DNA from: Aptenodytes patagonicus
Lineage: Eukaryota > Chordata > Aves > Sphenisciformes > Spheniscidae
Length of the DNA: 64,000 nt
Assembly (NCBI RefSeq): GCF_965638725.1
Contig: NC_134955.1
Location: 5,748,316 to 5,812,315 of the forward strand
Direction of reading: 5' to 3'
Position numbers and translations under genes: made by a program. The notes under the pieces were generated by a model that saw only the letters and a list, made by a program, of their open reading frames with translations, made no database searches and was not told where the DNA came from. Below, piece by piece: positions 25,424-38,626 of the stretch. Every line of letters starts with the position of its first letter. Position 1 is the stretch's first letter.

Positions 25424-28400
25424 TTTTGCAACTTCCACGCTAGTATTTTTATCTTTGCTTTCTCTGATTTATGCTTGTTATAAATTCCATGAATTAATTT
25501 ATGTTGTGCTTATCATTGGCATTCCATGTGATAGATCTCATTTGTTTATTTCTATGTTTATAGTTTGTTTTAAACTTTACTTTGGTTTTCCACAGTCCTG
25601 TTTCTCAGATCTTTGTCTCTTCCTTTTGAATCCTGTTCAACAATACAGTATGTCCACCATTATCGGTCTCTGAAAATATTTTCTACTACTTTATTCAAAA
25701 GTTATTAGACCTTTTCACCGACTGAAATACAGCTTGTTTGCTAACTTTTTCTTTCCCTTTGTGAATTACTCATTAAATTCTCCATTTTAACAAATGTGTC
25801 TTGTGGGAAATTATTAGCTGAATCTTCTAACATGTATTTTAGACAATGAATTCATCATTAAGGATTCCTGTTGAGAATTGTTTCATATATTCAACAAAAA
25901 CCTACGTGTTGAAATCTAAGTCAGTCAATCACAGAAGTGACATTATTTTCAGTGACATGATGATCACATTCCTAAAACAAGTTCCCTGCAATTTCATATT
26001 CAAAATCCAAATCCCATATCCTGCAATATTCTCATAAGGTTTCCTGTGTTAGTGAATAGTTACGTCGTTAAATTAGTTCTCCACAATAATAACGGAAAAT
26101 GCGAGCAGAAGGTAAGACTAATAAGATAGTTGATTTTGATAGCTGAAATAATATATCTTCATGGTTTTTGTTTCTTGCATTTGGCTAAGTAAAAGCATTT
26201 CTGCCCTAAGCTATGAATGACACTAGTGTCCTTAGCAAACTAAAAAAAGCATTGTGAATTAGAAATATGACATAGTAACTTATTTATACATGATAACTTG
26301 CATGATAAATGTGGCTTGGACTTGTTCAGAAGAAAACAAAAATTGAACAGAGTTCTAGATGTCACCAAAAGTCCTCTTTGAAACCTACACAGAACTATAT
26401 TACTGTTATTCTAAAAATTATGTATCTAAAAGCAAGGCCTTAATTATAGGTTAAAATACAACTAATAACTAACTGTAAGAAGGGGAAGTTGTGATAAAGT
26501 CTAAACGGTCTTCCAAATTCAAAAGGTAATATATTTTAATCAAAGCCTTAGAGGATAATCTCATCTTGGTTTTGTGCTATGTAGCTACTTGAAAATCGTC
26601 ATAACTAAATGCAGACCATGTTTTCATAACATTCGAAAGAGTTTTACATGCAAACAGTGGTGAAGATTCTCCCTACAAACAGTAATTATCCTTGTAAATT
26701 ATACCATTATACCAACCAATTAGTACACATGTACTTTGTTACTGCAAACTAAGTTAAAAAACAGTGCAACTAAAAGATTTGAAAGGTATAACCTAAAAGC
26801 TCTAAACTCAAAGAATTTAAAATAGTTCCTATTTTGCACCAAAGTGGTCTATTCATATTTTATCACAACATCATGAAGTGATTACCAGCGATATTACAGC
26901 ACCAAGATGATAGAATATTCTGGAAGTAACATATATATGTGTGCTACAGCCAATTTTCAAACTGAAACATCTTAGCAGTTTGAAGGCTTTAAAGACTATC
27001 TTCTGAGAGGGGTGCTGCTTGCAAAAATCTAAGGTTTCTTTAATAGGCAAGTAGATTTTGGCAAAAAAGTTGCACAGGACTGTCTTTAAATTACCTTTCT
27101 GCACTGCTCAATAACTAGAACATAAGATATTAAAACCATTTGGGGCTTTAAAAAATGCCTTCATGCTGAAAAGCTGACTAGTAAAGTTTTAACCTCATAC
27201 AATCTGAAGCAGCTGGGGCAAGAACCTCACAAAATCAGGTTTCATAATGAGAGAAGCATCTCAGTTCCCATTATGAGCGGCATTTCTAGAGAAACAATTG
27301 TTTTTCAAGGTGTCAGTGGTCTGATCACGTAAGGGACTTTTCTGAAAGTCCTAGACAGTCTTTGAAAGACTTGGTTGAACTTGCTTTGTGCACACAGACA
27401 CACATCCCAGCTCTGATGATACTAAACAAAAGCCCTTGCTCAATATTTTCAATAAAAGTGCTGCTCCTAGACCTCAGTCACATACAACAGTCCCTTAATG
27501 TTATCCAATATCTCTTTGAAATCTCCTTAGATTCAGAGCTCTGCTACTGTGGTAAGCTTGAAGGTTGGGAAAAATAGCTTTTTCCACACTCCTGCAGGAC
27601 AAGATGCACTACGTGTCTGGATCGCAGTGGAAGGGTGTCATCCAGAAAAGAAATGTTCACTAGCTTACACTAGCACTGTTATGCTGCATTTCCACTATTC
27701 TGAATGATCAGGAAATTGTAAAACTGTCAAGAAATGTTATGATCCCCCCCCCAGTCCCGAGAAGCTGCTCTACGGTGGGTGGGAAGCTGGGAAGGAGCCC
27801 ACATCAGCTCTGAATGCGGAGGCTGCTCAGTGTCACTGAGAGACACTTCTCCCTGCTAGGATGCACCCGTTGCAAAGCGGAACAAAGCTCCGCTGCCCAT
27901 TGATTCACACCCAAGAGATTTCTACAATGAGAGTAACATTTTTGTCAGTCAACGAGTGGTCACAGAAGTCATCAGAAAACAGCAGCGAGTGGAGGAATAG
28001 CTTCCAGATATGCTGCATAAGTACAGACCATCATAGAGATGATCACGATTCTGGACGACTCCTCCAAGCAGGCATTATGCACAGGTGTGAGGAAGCCTCC
28101 TGTCACCCGTAAGCAAAGCACGCGTGCCCTGATAGACAGCAATAGCGCTCATAGCAGCTCCTGTGCCAATGACTACCATCGTAGGGAGCCCACAACTATT
28201 CCCTTGCCTTTTATTTCACCCTATGCCTGTGTTTAGCAAAGCAGCAGTGCTGTGCTCAACAGTTGCACTTTAACTTCCCACCTGCCGCCGCACACCAGAA
28301 AACAGAAACCAGCAAAATTCAAAAGGCCCTAAGGCAGACGTGGTCCCACTATGTTATAAGAATATATTCTGATAAAAGAACTGCGCCAAGACAGCACAAA

Positions 28401-29947
28401 CACAACATTACCTAGAGACCCAGCACAGAAGTCTTACAACTGTGATTTCAGATCCCCATCTCAAGGAATCATTGAGATTTAAAATCCTACCAAAAGGCAG
28501 TAGCAAAAGTGCAATTAGCAGAAGGCAAGTTTATTTCTTAAGTGGTAACAATAAACTAGTGAACGGGCTCAAGTCACAATGCAGAATCATTAGTGAGCCT
28601 AAAACAGATGGTATCTCATTTTTAGCTATAGGCAAGATGCCAAATGACATGACTAAATAGAAAAAAATCCCTATAGTATTGCATTTTTGTGCCTATTGAG
28701 CATGGAGACTGAAAGGCAGGAACATTTTTAATAACCTTTCTTTGACAAGCTTAAAGCCATTTAATGTTGAAGCCTGTCCTCGACATAAAGCCAAGAGAAT
28801 AAGCCTCCAGAGAAAGCTCACTGCTGCACAGCTTCACCTCCCAGCAAAACACATTATGCAGCAAAGCCACATAATACTTACTTTCCATTAAAAAAACCAG
28901 ACCCACACTGGCTATCGCAGTAGTGACCTTTCAGTCCAGGCTTCTATAGTATTTATTGGCTGAAAAGTTGTTTCTATGAATAGCAGTTGTCTGGTTTAAA
29001 AAATGAAAAATATCTTTTCTGTTTCAGGGAACAGCATTTGTAAAGGCAATAGAGTTCAATGAAAAAGCAAAGGTACCTAAAGGTAATCAAATGCCATGTA
29101 CTCAATGGCTTCTACGAATAACTACTCGCGCTTGCAGTGGTTTTGCCGATACAGCAATCTTCATCGGAGGACCTTAAAGTAATTCCAAACAAAAAGGCCC
29201 TCCGCATGAGAGCTTTCTAGACATGAAGGCTTCACAACACCTTTGAGAAATACTTATATGACAGATGGGTTAATTAATTAAATAGCGGGCCAGGCTCTGG
29301 ACTTCATTGTGGCCCATTTTTTACTCCTTTAACAGCAGGAAGAGGCCAAAAAGCAGCTCCATCTTTCCATCTCAGGATTCACCTGGCACTGAGAAGTCTC
29401 CAGGTGGCCTAACTGGCACCTACTTAACACTCACCTGGAGCAGGATGCCAAGAGCTGCAGGGACACTGGAGCAGTACTACCCTACGGCAGCAATTCCCCA
29501 GCTGGCAGATGGCCCATTCCAGCCTGGAAGGAGGAAGGCTGGATGAGAACAGCACCAAGACTGCAATGATTTATGCCGGTACTCAGAGCAGGATACAACT
29601 TGCTCCGGAACCTGAGAAATCCCATTTTTGTGACTTTCTGCTCTTACAAGATCAGTCTAGCAGATACAGAGAACAATTTAGAGATTTAGGCCAAAAAGAC
29701 AATGTTTTGTCCAGGTATTACACGGTAAATCTTTGGTAGAGTTAGCTCAGCACATTGCAGTCCTATTAAAAAAACGCCAACTCCTAAAAATGTATGTAGT
29801 AAAATATAGAAGAGAATCAACTGTATTTGGGGAATAAAAAGCTAAGAAATACCACGGTCAAAAGAAGGTAATTTTGCAGACGAAAAGTCAGAATTAAATT
29901 TTGGTTAGCATGTTAGGTTTTTTTCTAGTGGCATTTAAAGAAGCGGC

Positions 29948-29998
29948 ACTAAATTCTGGGCTAATTGAATCCCCACTGATTTAACTGGAAATCAGTGT
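29948..29998. repeat. Possible ancient sauropsid quasi-palindromic repeat with hairpin
   Basis: The segment begins CACTAAATTCTGGGC and contains a perfect 9-bp inverted repeat, CACTGATTT (29974-29982) and AAATCAGTG (29989-29997), around a 6-base loop. The order 'aaattctgg...attga...ccactgatttcaatgg' matches the same recalled repeat family as the 14.5 and 18.9 kb segments. Confidence 0.4.
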
Positions 29999-31433
29999 TG
30001 CCAAATCTTGTAATTTTAATCCCAAGTCTTGAATTGGTGATTTGTTGTTTATTTGTTTTTCTTTTTTAAATAGCAGCTCATATAGTCATTATATTAAATG
30101 AGAATCTTTTTTTTAAAGGGATCTCAAACCTCTGGGTGCAGTAAAAAAAAAATAATCTAAAGAACAGAAGCCTTAAGGCTCTAGCACAGAAGGGAAGTTG
30201 AAAAAAGAAAAGGTATCAGTTTAAAATACTTAGATGTTTAAGCCAAACTTATGATTTGGGGTCGAGATTATAACTTGTAAATACCAAAGCTGCAACTATT
30301 GAGCATTGTAATAAGTATAAAATAGAACAGGATTTTGTTTATGCTGTGCATTTTATACAGTTTATGTAATATTAATCATTCTACAAATGTGGAAGAGGGA
30401 ATTCTCAAAAATAACCTGTCAAAATTGTTTTTTCCCAGTACAAGGTCTAGTGTCACTCAGAACTAAATTAGTATTTTAGCAATCTCTTTACTCCTTTGAG
30501 CTTGTTATTGGCACAGGTTTTGCCAATAGATTGTATTTGTTTTTCAAAGGTTCTAGTAAGAAAGAACATTTATATAGACATTGGGCATTTCCCCCTTGCA
30601 TTAAGGGTTTCATCTTGTCTCAGCTGTTTCATTTTCTTTTCAGCAGCACACAGTGTCCCTGGTATAATAACAATGAGGTCCCAGTTCCTTATGTTCCTTT
30701 TCATAAGGACGTGAGGGCATTGAGGCTACTTTCATTCAGAGCTTACTGATCTCAGTGAGTGTTTCATTTAACCCTTACTGTGTAAGTTAATAGGAAACCC
30801 AAACACCCCCCTCCGCCCACCCCCAAAGAAAGGAAAATCCTGCAGAAAAGTTATCAACCAATTTCTTTCACAGTGTTGTTTGTTTCAGCTGTACATGATA
30901 AGCCCTCTCAGTTCTGCCACACTGGATCAGAAAGGGCAACGTGTTTTACTTTTCAATATGAAAGGGATTTAAAATATCATTACACATAGAGGCAGCAGGG
31001 CCTGATGTAGCCCCATTAATGTGAGCATATGTACAAAGAGTATGTTGTAATCAGATTGTTTTTCCACTTCAGTATGTGTTATTGATCACTTTTTTCACCT
31101 GCTGTAGCAGAAACTGTAGCAGAAGATTATCAGATTCAAACGACCGTGCTTTATTCTATTACTACTAATTTGCCTTTTGATTCATTAAATTACATATGCA
31201 CACTGCATTGTATAGGGTCATTTTCAGAAGAGCTTTTTAAAGATACCATCTTGTGTCTTTAAAAGTATCCTATAAAACAAGGTTCAATAATAAACAGCAC
31301 TTGTTTTTTTCCAAAAATATGTATTATGCCATGCACGTTTACAATGTATTTACATTTTTCAGTATTATTCACGCTATCAACTAACTAATGTATTAATGGC
31401 TACATTGTGATCGAGGTATTGCTGTATCTTAGT

Positions 31434-31534
31434 AGAATCATAGAACCCTTTGGGTTGGAAGGGACCTTTAAAGACCATCTAGTCTAAGCACCCTGCCATG
31501 GGCAGGGACATCTTTCACTAGGTCAGGTTGCTCA
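31434..31534 (-). mobile_element. CR1 LINE 3' fragment, short (minus orientation)
   Basis: The extreme 3' end of a CR1 in reverse complement: 'agaatcatagaacccttt', 'gggttggaagggacctttaa', 'agaccatctagtctaagcac', 'cctgccatgggcagggacat', 'ctttcactaggtcaggttgc'. The match ends after TTGCTCA, making this a roughly 100-bp 5'-truncated copy with no coding capacity. Confidence 0.95.
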
Positions 31535-32921
31535 ATAAAACTGGAAATCAATGACAAAATGTATCCTCCTTAACCTGATTTTTGGATAAGGTAGTCTTCA
31601 CAGGACACAGAATAAGAAATATTCTTACTCAAGCTGTGGAATGTCAGAACAAGTTGTGGCAGTAGGTCCGAAAGTCCATTGGACAGTACCCCCATCGCTG
31701 CTCGTGGTATTCTACCGTGCAGAAAACTGGCTGCCGGAGATGCCTTGCAGCAGACCAGTTGTCCTCCCTACTCCGTACATGCCCTCCTCTAAAGAATATT
31801 CATTTTAAGCTAGAATGGTGTTCCAGAAAGCTAGCTTGCTTTATATAACCTTCTTTTTGGAGACAGCAGTTCAACTAGTCCTTATTTAAATACAATGGGA
31901 GGTTTTATTACAGGGAACTTGCATAACAACAGGTGTCCCAATGGGCATGGCAGCTCCCTAAATAGACTTATTTTGTCAATGGCTCTTATGGGCAAGAACG
32001 TCAGCCCTTCCGTGTCCTTGCGGGTTCCAGACAAAGTGCCAAGTGGTTCTGAACGCTCTGCTCTTCTGTGCCTTTCCATTTTAAGCATGCTTCCCAACCT
32101 CCACCAGCATTACAGCAGAGTAGTGAAACTTATCAGTGCCTGCTTTATAATTATAAACAGGTTATTGCTCTCCAGCATTACCAGTCTCTAAAACCCTCTA
32201 AAATGCAGTTGCAGCATATTCCCAATCATATTAGGAAAAGTTAAGAAATCATGTACCTGGAAGCCTTAAGAAAAAAAAAAAAATCTTGTACCTGGTAGAA
32301 CTGGCAAGAACGTAAAGGGGAACATAACTGTTGCCAGTGACCTCATGAACAGTAGCTTTTAGAGAAAGAGCAAGAAGGAATGGGATGAAAGATGGGCCAG
32401 TCTTGCATCCACCCCAAAAACTGATGAAATGACTTGGCAAGTAAGAGGAAGCATGACACAGACTCTGCAAACACTTGAATACTTGCATACGGGAGCTTAT
32501 AAGGAAGAATTTTGGGTCACAGGGACTCCCATTTCTGTGTAATCCATTCAACCTTCCTTCTAACACGGTACAGAATAACAGGGACACAGTCCTGCCTCTA
32601 ATGACATTAAAATTACAACAACAAAGAGATTGGCCTAGTATTTTACATATTTTTCTACATCTCAGGCATTCAGAGAACAGTTTTCAAATATTAAAGGTAT
32701 TGCAATTATCTATTTTTTCTTGTGTAATATTATAGCAGATTTATTTTTCTCCTGTTATTTAAACGTCTCCACTTTGATATATTGAACTTCTGAGGTTACA
32801 AGTGAAGCTTTTGCAGCAAATATGACAATATTATTTTTTTCCTTTCCTCTTCAAAATGTAAAGGATTATCAAATTCTTTTACTCCTTTAAGGTTTGTTTT
32901 TTTCGTTCAAATATAAAAATG
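31535..32921. other. Gene-free spacer between CR1 and LTR
   Basis: AT-rich sequence with overlapping short frames on both strands (for example around 31882-32191), none with a recognisable domain. No RNA gene or further repeat is identified. Confidence 0.6.
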
Positions 32922-33499
32922 TGTTGGCGCTGTATTGTTGTCCCATAAGCGGGGTCTGGTACCCGCTGTGCCATAAGCCAATCTTACACACAGAGACGAG
33001 ATATTATTTAGCTCATGTTTGTGCAAAGGTGGGTGCTAGGTAGTAATTCCACAAAGCTAGCACACCACATGAAAGAACTATAGCGTATTTATATTGTTAC
33101 ATGATTTGTAAAAGCCTGCTTAAATTCATGCTCGTTGGTTAGTTATGTTCAAATTAGCCTCGCTTGCTATGTAAATTAGTATGCATGCTCCTTGCAGGTG
33201 GGGGGGGGCAAGTCTTTCCAGTCTTGAATTGAGTCGGTGGTCGCGATCTCCCCCTGCCACCTTTACCTTTCCCCTAGTTACCGCAGTTTCTTGCTGACTT
33301 CTTGTTTTTTTGGCAATCATCTAGCCTCCCACACCTTCTAGGGCAGGATGTTCCCCTTCTATCAGTCTTCTAGTTCTTCTTCAAGGGCATAGTCGTTGTA
33401 AGGCATGCATTGGTAATCAGGCTAGTACAATGAAGACTACAGTCTAGGATAGGTATTAACCTAAACATATGGCTACAATATTGTACAGATAACGCTACA
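32922..33499 (-). mobile_element. Solo LTR, ERVL-type endogenous retrovirus
   Basis: A 578-bp block begins TGTTGGCGC and ends AACGCTACA. Its ends form an imperfect terminal inverted repeat (TGTTGGCG against TGTAGCGT) with canonical TG...CA. Read on the minus strand, a TATA-like CAATATAAATA lies near 33090, followed by 'gctaaataatatctcgtctc', a polyadenylation-like region, and then 'gattggctta', which is how many avian ERVL LTRs end. A G9-type homopolymer lies in the presumed U3. No internal gag, pol or env sequence flanks it, so it is a solitary LTR left by recombination. No convincing 4-6 bp target-site duplication is seen (left flank AAATG, right flank TCAGT), so it is old or the boundary is off by a few bases. 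Family assignment is from recalled pattern. Confidence 0.65.
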
Positions 33500-34380
33500 T
33501 CAGTGGGAAAGGCTGGCAAATAAAGGTGTTTAAGAAGGTGCTTCACCTACCCTATTATTTTGGAAGCTCCAAAAATTCCCGCTGAAGAATGTAACAATAC
33601 CAAGTGTCTTCTAGAAGAGAAATTCAAGATAAATATCTCTGTTTTGCTGAATGATGATAAACCTTTTCTATCTCCCAGATTTCTGCATTATTTGTTTTCT
33701 TCCAAAAACAGAGGCAGTATGAGTATATGCTGCCTCAGACAATTCTCAATGGAAAACAGCTGAAATGACATGAGTTCTGTTCTCTACCTCCTGGAATATA
33801 AATCTGCATTAAAAGTTCATTTAGTCTGTTCACTTAAAGTATAAGGTATATGACAAAGTATTCAGCAATCTATCTGGTAATTGTATTAGATATCTTATAT
33901 TCCCTCAAAATGGCCTATTCACCAGTGTAGCTGGTTATGAATCTTAGGGTGACAAAACACAGAGCTATATTCAAACCAAGTCTGAACATCATATTTATCA
34001 TCATGTTTGATTATATATTGTACTAAAAAAGTTAAAAGGTTAAGAATCTTGAACCAATCTTCAGTCTTTCTTTACCAAAAAAGTACATGAATTAGTTCAG
34101 ACATACCCAACCTTTTCCCAGATTGACCTGTTTCTTCCCTGAAGTTCTGACCTACAGTTCCATTCTTAATATAAACTTGCTATTCTTTCCACTGAAAAAG
34201 TTGAATTATTGAATTTTTAGTCACCTGTGCATTTTTCTATTGTGAATCAGTTGTGCTTTTAGTTTAACAAACACACAAGATAAATCAGAATAGTAATACT
34301 GAAGATAAGAATTTTTTTAGGCTAAACATATTTTAACTGAGAAGTTCAACGACTATAAATACAAATGCTAGAATGTGTTT

Positions 34381-34460
34381 TTAGTGCATTTTCATACACA
34401 TATGTAGTGTATGAAACATGCACATATTTAGTGCATTCATATACATATGAATGTATACTG
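34381..34460. repeat. Diverged tandem duplication carrying two palindromes
   Basis: Direct copies of TTAGTGCATT at 34381-34390 and 34429-34438 head two related halves. The first half contains a 10-bp inverted repeat (34390-34399 with 34407-34416, 7-base loop). The second contains a 9-bp inverted repeat (34434-34442 with 34445-34453, 2-base centre). The material is TATACACA/CATATG-rich. Confidence 0.75.
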
Positions 34461-34544
34461 AACCTGACAAGATATACCCAAAAAATAGTTTTCCCCAATA
34501 TTTCAGCCAAAAGGATTGTTTCATTAATTAATAGTATTTTTGTA

Positions 34545-34640
34545 ACATTTAGGGATTCCAAAGCATTTTGCATAAGATTAATTTGGATTCACAGCTCTCT
34601 AGTGAACAAGGAATGTATTATCAACATTTTATAGGTTAAA
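34545..34640 (+). repeat. Possible degraded MIR/L2-like remnant
   Basis: The word order 'ccaaagcattttgcataaga', 'tttggattcacagctctcta', 'aggaatgtattatcaacatt', 'ttatagg' resembles the ancient SINE/LINE2 3' pattern 'gtgctttacatatatt...aatcctcacaacaaccc...ggtattattatccccattttacag'. It is heavily diverged and tentative. Confidence 0.22.
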
Positions 34641-35271
34641 AACCTAGCAAACCAACAAACATTAACTGGTGTGTGATCTCACAGAAATCCTGCAACAGCA
34701 GAAAAAACATTTTATGTATTTAAGACTCAGTTATAAGAATATCATTTCAACCCTCAGAAATGGGCTAGTGGCTACCATACCCGCTTATATAAACCTTTGC
34801 TCAGCAGCTCTGCTGGTCACTGAAGGCACTTGCTGCACAAAGTTATTTTTTGCCATGAATCCTTACACAGCTATGGAAGACCAAGGTCCCGCACCAAGAA
34901 AAAGCTGTTTGTATGAAAGGTCCTGAACAATCACAGTTAATAAATTACCCCGAAACCACGAGGGCACAGCATGAACAAAAAATTTACAGGTGTGGAACAG
35001 ATTCTAGTACAGGGGGAGAATCAAACAAGTGGTGAGTGGAATTTTCTCTACATTTGGCAGAATGTTTATAGAGAAAACACCATGGAAAGTGAGAAAAATT
35101 CAGAATACTGAATGTATTTTCCAAGCACCTGTGCCAAGAGTAGTAAAAATTTTGATTATTTACTGCATAAATGCTTGTCATATGTAGAAGACCTATGGTA
35201 GGCCTAACGTGATCATATAAGTTTTAAGGATTATTATGCTGCAAGCATGAACCATTATTCTTTCCCGTTTA

Positions 35272-35500
35272 CTTCAATCTAATAAATAGATCATCTTATA
35301 AATATAATAAGTAGAATCAATTAAACTTACTGACAAATCAATACATCTATTAATGAACCTATAAATTAATGAAATTAATGAATGCATCAATAAATTGCTA
35401 CATTTACTTATAAATATATGGATATATACACAAATCAACTCAAATTATTTTTTTATAAATAAACATTGTGTTTTTTTAACCTGAAAACTAAAAATAAAGG
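35272..35500. repeat. AT-rich low-complexity stretch
   Basis: Sequence almost entirely of A and T with recurring AATGAAT, AATAAAT and TATAAAT words, ending in a TTTTTTTATAAATAAAC region. No gene is seen. It may be a matrix-attachment-like or simply low-complexity DNA. Confidence 0.6.
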
Positions 35501-36852
35501 CTAACTATGAATGAATTTTTAAATTTGGATTTCCTTAATTTTGTTTCCAAAATGAAAATAAAACCAAATGATAAGGACTACCTATTTGCATTGTCTTTAG
35601 TCAACAGACACCATATGAAGAAGAGCAGCCACATGCCTGGTGATGAAGCCAGAAGAGAACAATAACTGTTTGCAAAAATCCTGAATGTCTATTAGTCAAA
35701 AGTGATGTTAGTCTATCCTTAGGATTCCACAGGAAAACGAGACCAATACAGTACAAACTAAATCAAATTCTGCCCCAGTCAGAAGACTGACTAGCTGATA
35801 GAAGAAGAGTTTTCATATCTATATTGCCTACAATTCATTTCTGTAATTCTGCGGATCAGCATATTATCAATATCAAGAGTTATGAAGTAGTGTTAAACCC
35901 AGAGATCAACATTATGTGAAAGAATGCCATTTGAGGGAGACGGGGAAGTGTAGTTTGCTAGCAGATATCTTGGGTCCCCCAGATGTCTGAAAAGAAAGAA
36001 TACATCATCAGTCAAAACAAAAGCCGGTTCATGAACTGCTAAACCAGAAACTGAATGCTCTTGACTTCATGCCAGAGAGGATGCAGTTCATCACAGTTCC
36101 ACATACTTAATCTCTATCATTGCGCTCAATACTGTGAAACTTTAGAACAACTCTTCTGCCCCAAGGAGTTGATCATTAAAATTAACAAAAAGCATGTCAT
36201 GTAGACAATGCAGTTCAAAAATAACACACCATATTTTACAATATAGATGCAGTAAAAATATTGTAATTTGATAATCAAACTAAGCACTAAATTATAAGGG
36301 ACCTTAAATCTGCAAAAGATGAAGAAATCTGTGAAACATGAAGATGCTAAATATTCTCTGATGTAGAAACATGCCAGCAGGCAACTCTTAGGGAGTGGTA
36401 ATATGCAATTGCTATTGACTTCAGCTATACAAGGATAACTCACAGCTACTTTCAAGGTATCCATCCTTAATGTAGTTTTGCTTTTCCAAGTATATAAGAA
36501 CTGTGCAAGAAGTCATGCTCTTAGTGTGGACAGACCCTGCAGAAACAAGACTCTCTATTCCCCAGTTAGGGTGTCACCACTGAAAAGTCCACTAGACATT
36601 CCGGTAAGAACAAACATCATTTATTATGGCATACTCCTTAACAGGCAGCTATCCTAAAAATTCCAGTGAATAAAAACTGGAAAGTACTCTGTACTATAAT
36701 CTAGCCTACAGCAAGCATTTCCTTGTTCCTTCATCACCTCTTGCTATAAACCAGCAGCAAGAGTATGCGTTTTACATACTTGCTCTGTACAAGGCAGAGT
36801 AGAGGATGACACAAGATATTTCACAGATCTCAGATCACCAGCTATGAAAGGA

Positions 36853-36873
36853 CAAACAAACAAACAAACAAAA
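36853..36873. repeat. (CAAA)n microsatellite
   Basis: Five CAAA units in a row, with A-rich flanks. This is a short simple repeat. Confidence 0.9.
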
Positions 36874-38604
36874 AGATCTGCAGGCCCTGCTTCCCTAACA
36901 TTAGATTACTTCAACAAATAAAAAGTTCTAATGCTATTCACATATTTTCCTTGGGCATAAACCATTCGTAACTGTGCATGTATCCAGCCGCATGCCAGTG
37001 AGCTCATAATTTTAAGATGTTTGTACAAGCACAGTACAGCTGGGGATCTTAAAGTATTTATAATGCAGCTGAGAGACGAGGAGTTTTGAACAGTTATTTG
37101 TAAAGCTGCAGCCTATGCAGAGAGATGGCAGACAAACATCCCTTGGTGGCTGTGTCCTAGCCTAGAGATATGAGAGATTATTCCTCTCTTTCAAAATGAC
37201 TCAAACTTGGAAAATGCTGTACAGTGATACCTAAAAGCTTAAAAACATTTAAGACAAATTTGTTCTTTAAATTAATGTTTATTTACTATTTTATTCAAAT
37301 AGAAACCTCAAAAAGTAGGCTGAAATTTTCCTTTTTTTACAACCTCATTGACTCATATCAGGCCTGAGTTTGGTCTTCAAACTTTAGAGGAGTAGTAAAA
37401 CAAACATGACGTTAGTCCACACAAAGAACTTCCTGATGTGCACTGCCACGCTGGTTTCTGACATAATAGCATAGCTAGGAATTGAATTGCGAACAGCCCA
37501 CATTTATGCCAGGCAGATACTGACCGGCTACATGCTGGATGTCTGATACTTCAGTTAACAGTTTCATGTTACAAGTTATTAAAAAAGAGCATTAAAACCT
37601 GGATTACACTGAATATTATCCACAGTACATCTTAATACTTATTTCTAACTGCTTACTTGTGTGATATAGTAATTTATGTAAGAAATTAGGTAAGCTTTTT
37701 GTTGCATTTTTTGACTAATGGCCCGAAAGCCTGAGCTAGAAAGATATATAATGATTTCCTGGAAATGGAGAAATCCACAGCAGGTAAAAATGCAAGATGA
37801 TCAGGCTTGACAGGGCCTGCGCCACAATACGATGTGCTCCAGTAATCCCCACGTGGTGATTTAGCTCAGCAAGCCCCTTCATTTTTCACTTCCGATGCCA
37901 AACTACCTCAGAATAACTACTACACAGATTTTCAATTTGGCAATTTTTGTGAAACAGGGAAGGGCTTGCTGTGAAGGACGTAAAGGCCAGAACCTCAAAA
38001 TAAAATCTCTGAGTATCCATTGCCATAAAATCAGACTCACGGATTTCAGTTTACACCCCTTTCAAAACCCGAGGCAACCAAAACACATCAGTTACTCTCA
38101 AAAGATTTTCCCACACTTGTTCATGAATTGTAACACCTGTCATAACCTAGTGACAGAATTCATAAGTTACAGTAAAAACCCCAAACATATAGACAGTAGC
38201 ATATCCCAGTCCTAAAAATTTATTTCCTCGTGTTGAAAAGTTTGGGACTATGAGTTTATCTGCACAGTGGTACCTGAGATTTGCAAGATACAGAGACAAG
38301 TGTACAGCATTTTCTTTTATTCTGGATGCCTGCAGTTATCAACGATTGATACATAATAATGACTTTACCAAAGAGGCTAATAATGTGTCTGGCTGGCCTG
38401 ATAAATTGTCATCTCTGAATGCATCTTGTTTTTCTGCTGGAAACTGCTGTGGACTTTCTGTGGAGTAGAATCTCCGGTAGGATAAGTACACAGATGCTTG
38501 CGGCCCATCTCTTTCCCCCTTCGTTCGTGCTATTTTTATACAAGTAGCATAGGCAGCTTGTCCATCATCACTCTTCTCTCAGAATATCTAAGGGTTGTTC
38601 TTTA

Positions 38605-38626
38605 TTTTTTTTTTTTTTTTTTTTTT
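38605..38626. repeat. Poly(T) tract, 22 bases
   Basis: An uninterrupted run of 22 T, the longest homopolymer in the window. It could be the poly(A) tail of a minus-strand retrocopy, but no recognisable processed transcript lies at higher coordinates, so it is best treated as a simple repeat. Confidence 0.9.

Larger units (their letters stand above)
21281..31433. other. AT-rich gene-free stretch
   Basis: No gene is supported. The longest ATG-led frame is 138 codons (minus strand, 22348-22764) and shows no domain. A somewhat GC- and CpG-richer interval lies at about 27750-28250, and another unique moderately GC-rich interval at 29290-29600; neither gives a recognisable product. Two local tandem duplications, a pyrimidine tract and one ancient repeat candidate are listed separately. 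Confidence 0.7.

Noticed and set aside
38605..38626. Poly(T) run as the tail of a minus-strand processed pseudogene
   Set aside because: No transcript-like or protein-like sequence is recognisable on the expected side, and no flanking duplication was seen.
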